From the NCBI GenBank assembly GCA_947442095.1, contig CANEVG010000213.1:1-6372 (forward strand): 6,372 bases of DNA. The letters run 5' to 3'. The position numbers and the translations under genes were made by a program. Origin of the DNA: Sphingomonadaceae bacterium. Its GTDB lineage: Bacteria > Pseudomonadota > Alphaproteobacteria > Sphingomonadales > Sphingomonadaceae. The notes under the pieces are model-generated. The model did no database searches and was not told where the DNA came from. It worked only from the letters and a program-made list of their open reading frames with translations. Each line of letters starts with the position of its first letter. Position 1 is the first letter of the stretch. Of the stretch, positions 5,608-6,372 are shown in pieces.

Positions 5608-6317
5608 ATGTCGTTGCTGTCTCAAGTGGTTGAAACCGCCCACGCCATCGAACGTGTCGATGGCCCAATCTGCTCTGCAACTCCGCCACGTGAACGGGCT
5701 GCAGACTACGACCGCATCGCCGCCGGCTACGATATGGTTGTCGGGACCACGCTCTATAACCGGCTGGTGTGGGGGAACTGGGCCCGGCACTACAGCGAAG
5801 CGGCGCAACGGTTCCTGGCAGAAGCGCCCGCTGGCCCACTTCTTGATTGTGGCTGCGGTTCACTTGTTTTCACCGCCAACGCCTATCGGCAAAGCGCGGC
5901 ACTGGACCGGCTGGTGCTCCAAGACAGATCATTGGGCATGCTTCGGCGCGGCGCAAAACGGGCTGCAAATGGCACATTTCTGCAGGCCGACGCAGCGGCG
6001 ATGCCGTTCAAGCAGGAGGCCTTCACCGGTGTGATGTCATGGGGGATGCTCCATGTCTTCGGCACTGGTTCGCCATTCCTTGGCCAATTGAAGCGCGTCA
6101 GCGCCTAAGGCAGCTGCATCGCAATATCGATACTGGTCCTGGCCAACCGCCGGCTTGGTGAACGCATGCTGCGGCTGCTCCACAAGCGGGGGGAGGTTGC
6201 CCTGCCAGAGACCGAAGTTCAGGTCTGTTCGGCGTTCGAGCCCTGTTCCGGATTTCCGGACAATGGCGGCGCGGAAACATGCTGATGCTGGAAGGCCGCG
6301 TTATCGGCCGAGGCTGA
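5608..6317 (+). pseudogene. Class I SAM-dependent methyltransferase, broken by a stop codon and frameshift
   Basis: The intact first part (5608-6105, 166 residues) is a UbiE-like Rossmann methyltransferase. YDRIAAGYDMVVGTTLYNRLVWG is the lead-in, cut here into YDRIAAGYDMV and TTLYNRLVWG; LLDCGCGSLVFT is the SAM-binding motif I; LVLQDRSLGMLRRG, GTFLQADAAAMPF and GVMSWGMLHVFGTGSPF follow. TAA at 6106-6108 ends it after LKRVSA, where relatives continue with a PGG-like turn. In the same frame beyond the stop, 6136-6240 reads VLANRRLGERMLRLLHKRGE then VALPETEVQVCSAFE, which looks like the natural continuation. The frame then shifts by -1 near 6240, and ALFRISGQWRRGNMLMLEGR continues to VIGRG and a TGA at 6315-6317. 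A full gene of about 237 codons is thus recognisable but unreadable. The ATG at 5608 has GGGAG at 5595-5599 as ribosome binding site (8-nt spacing). The gene lies 94 nt after the dioxygenase. The methyl acceptor is unknown. A truncated product would lack the last beta strands of the fold. Assembly error is an alternative. Confidence 0.72.
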
Positions 6318-6329
6318 ATTCTCCTGCCC

Positions 6330-6372
6330 TTACCCCTTGAGCCACGCCCGCAGCACAAGTCCCACCACGCCC
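6330..6372 (-). CDS. C-terminal tail of an unidentified gene (runs off the window end)
   Basis: On the minus strand a frame enters from the window edge and reads GVVGLVLRAWLKG before a TAA at 6330-6332. The hydrophobic run followed by a basic end would fit the last segment of a membrane protein. Thirteen codons are too few to identify a family. It would converge on the methyltransferase remnant, with only 12 nt between the two stops and no visible terminator. Confidence 0.35.
   Translation of the reverse strand, partial: GVVGLVLRAWLKG

Overview
The window looks like high-GC chromosomal DNA from an alphaproteobacterium, most likely of the order Sphingomonadales. This rests on GC-rich third codon positions in every gene, the N-terminal sequence style of the isocitrate lyase, and a RamB/ScfR-type regulator divergent from it. 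The order-level assignment is inference. I saw no rRNA, tRNA, CRISPR array, insertion sequence or phage gene.

Layout. (1) Positions 1-212, minus strand: the first 70 codons of isocitrate lyase (aceA), the entry enzyme of the glyoxylate shunt. (2) Positions 213-355: a divergent control region with a perfect 9-bp inverted repeat (299-307 / 317-325) that contains a consensus TATAAT for aceA. (3) Positions 356-1756, plus strand: a 466-residue XRE-HTH / degenerate M78 / DUF2083 regulator of the ScfR group (RamB, PrpR, MccR, PccR), very probably the regulator of aceA. (4) Positions 1858-2979, plus strand: a Tat-exported adenosine-deaminase-family protein whose frame is open over its whole length except for one TAA at codon 111. 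(5) Positions 2961-4184, minus strand: a 12-TM MFS transporter, convergent with and overlapping the deaminase by 19 nt. (6) Positions 4185-4394: a divergent intergenic region with a small inverted repeat just upstream of the next gene. (7) Positions 4395-5513, plus strand: a gamma-butyrobetaine-hydroxylase-like 2-oxoglutarate/Fe(II) dioxygenase. (8) Positions 5608-6317, plus strand: a class I SAM-dependent methyltransferase broken by a TAA and by at least one downstream frameshift. (9) Positions 6330-6372, minus strand: a probable C-terminal tail of another gene.

How it fits together. The clearest functional unit is aceA, the palindromic operator and the RamB/ScfR-like regulator: a local switch for acetate or short-chain acyl-CoA use. 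The MFS transporter and dioxygenase are divergent neighbours and may share a substrate, but nothing in the sequence proves this. The deaminase and methyltransferase are both interrupted by in-frame TAA codons while coding-like sequence continues beyond. Either these are recent pseudogenes or the assembly has errors here. I found no convincing new defence or mobile system. The most rewarding points are the operator, the broken deaminase with its unusual active-site motif, and the regulator's cysteine cluster.
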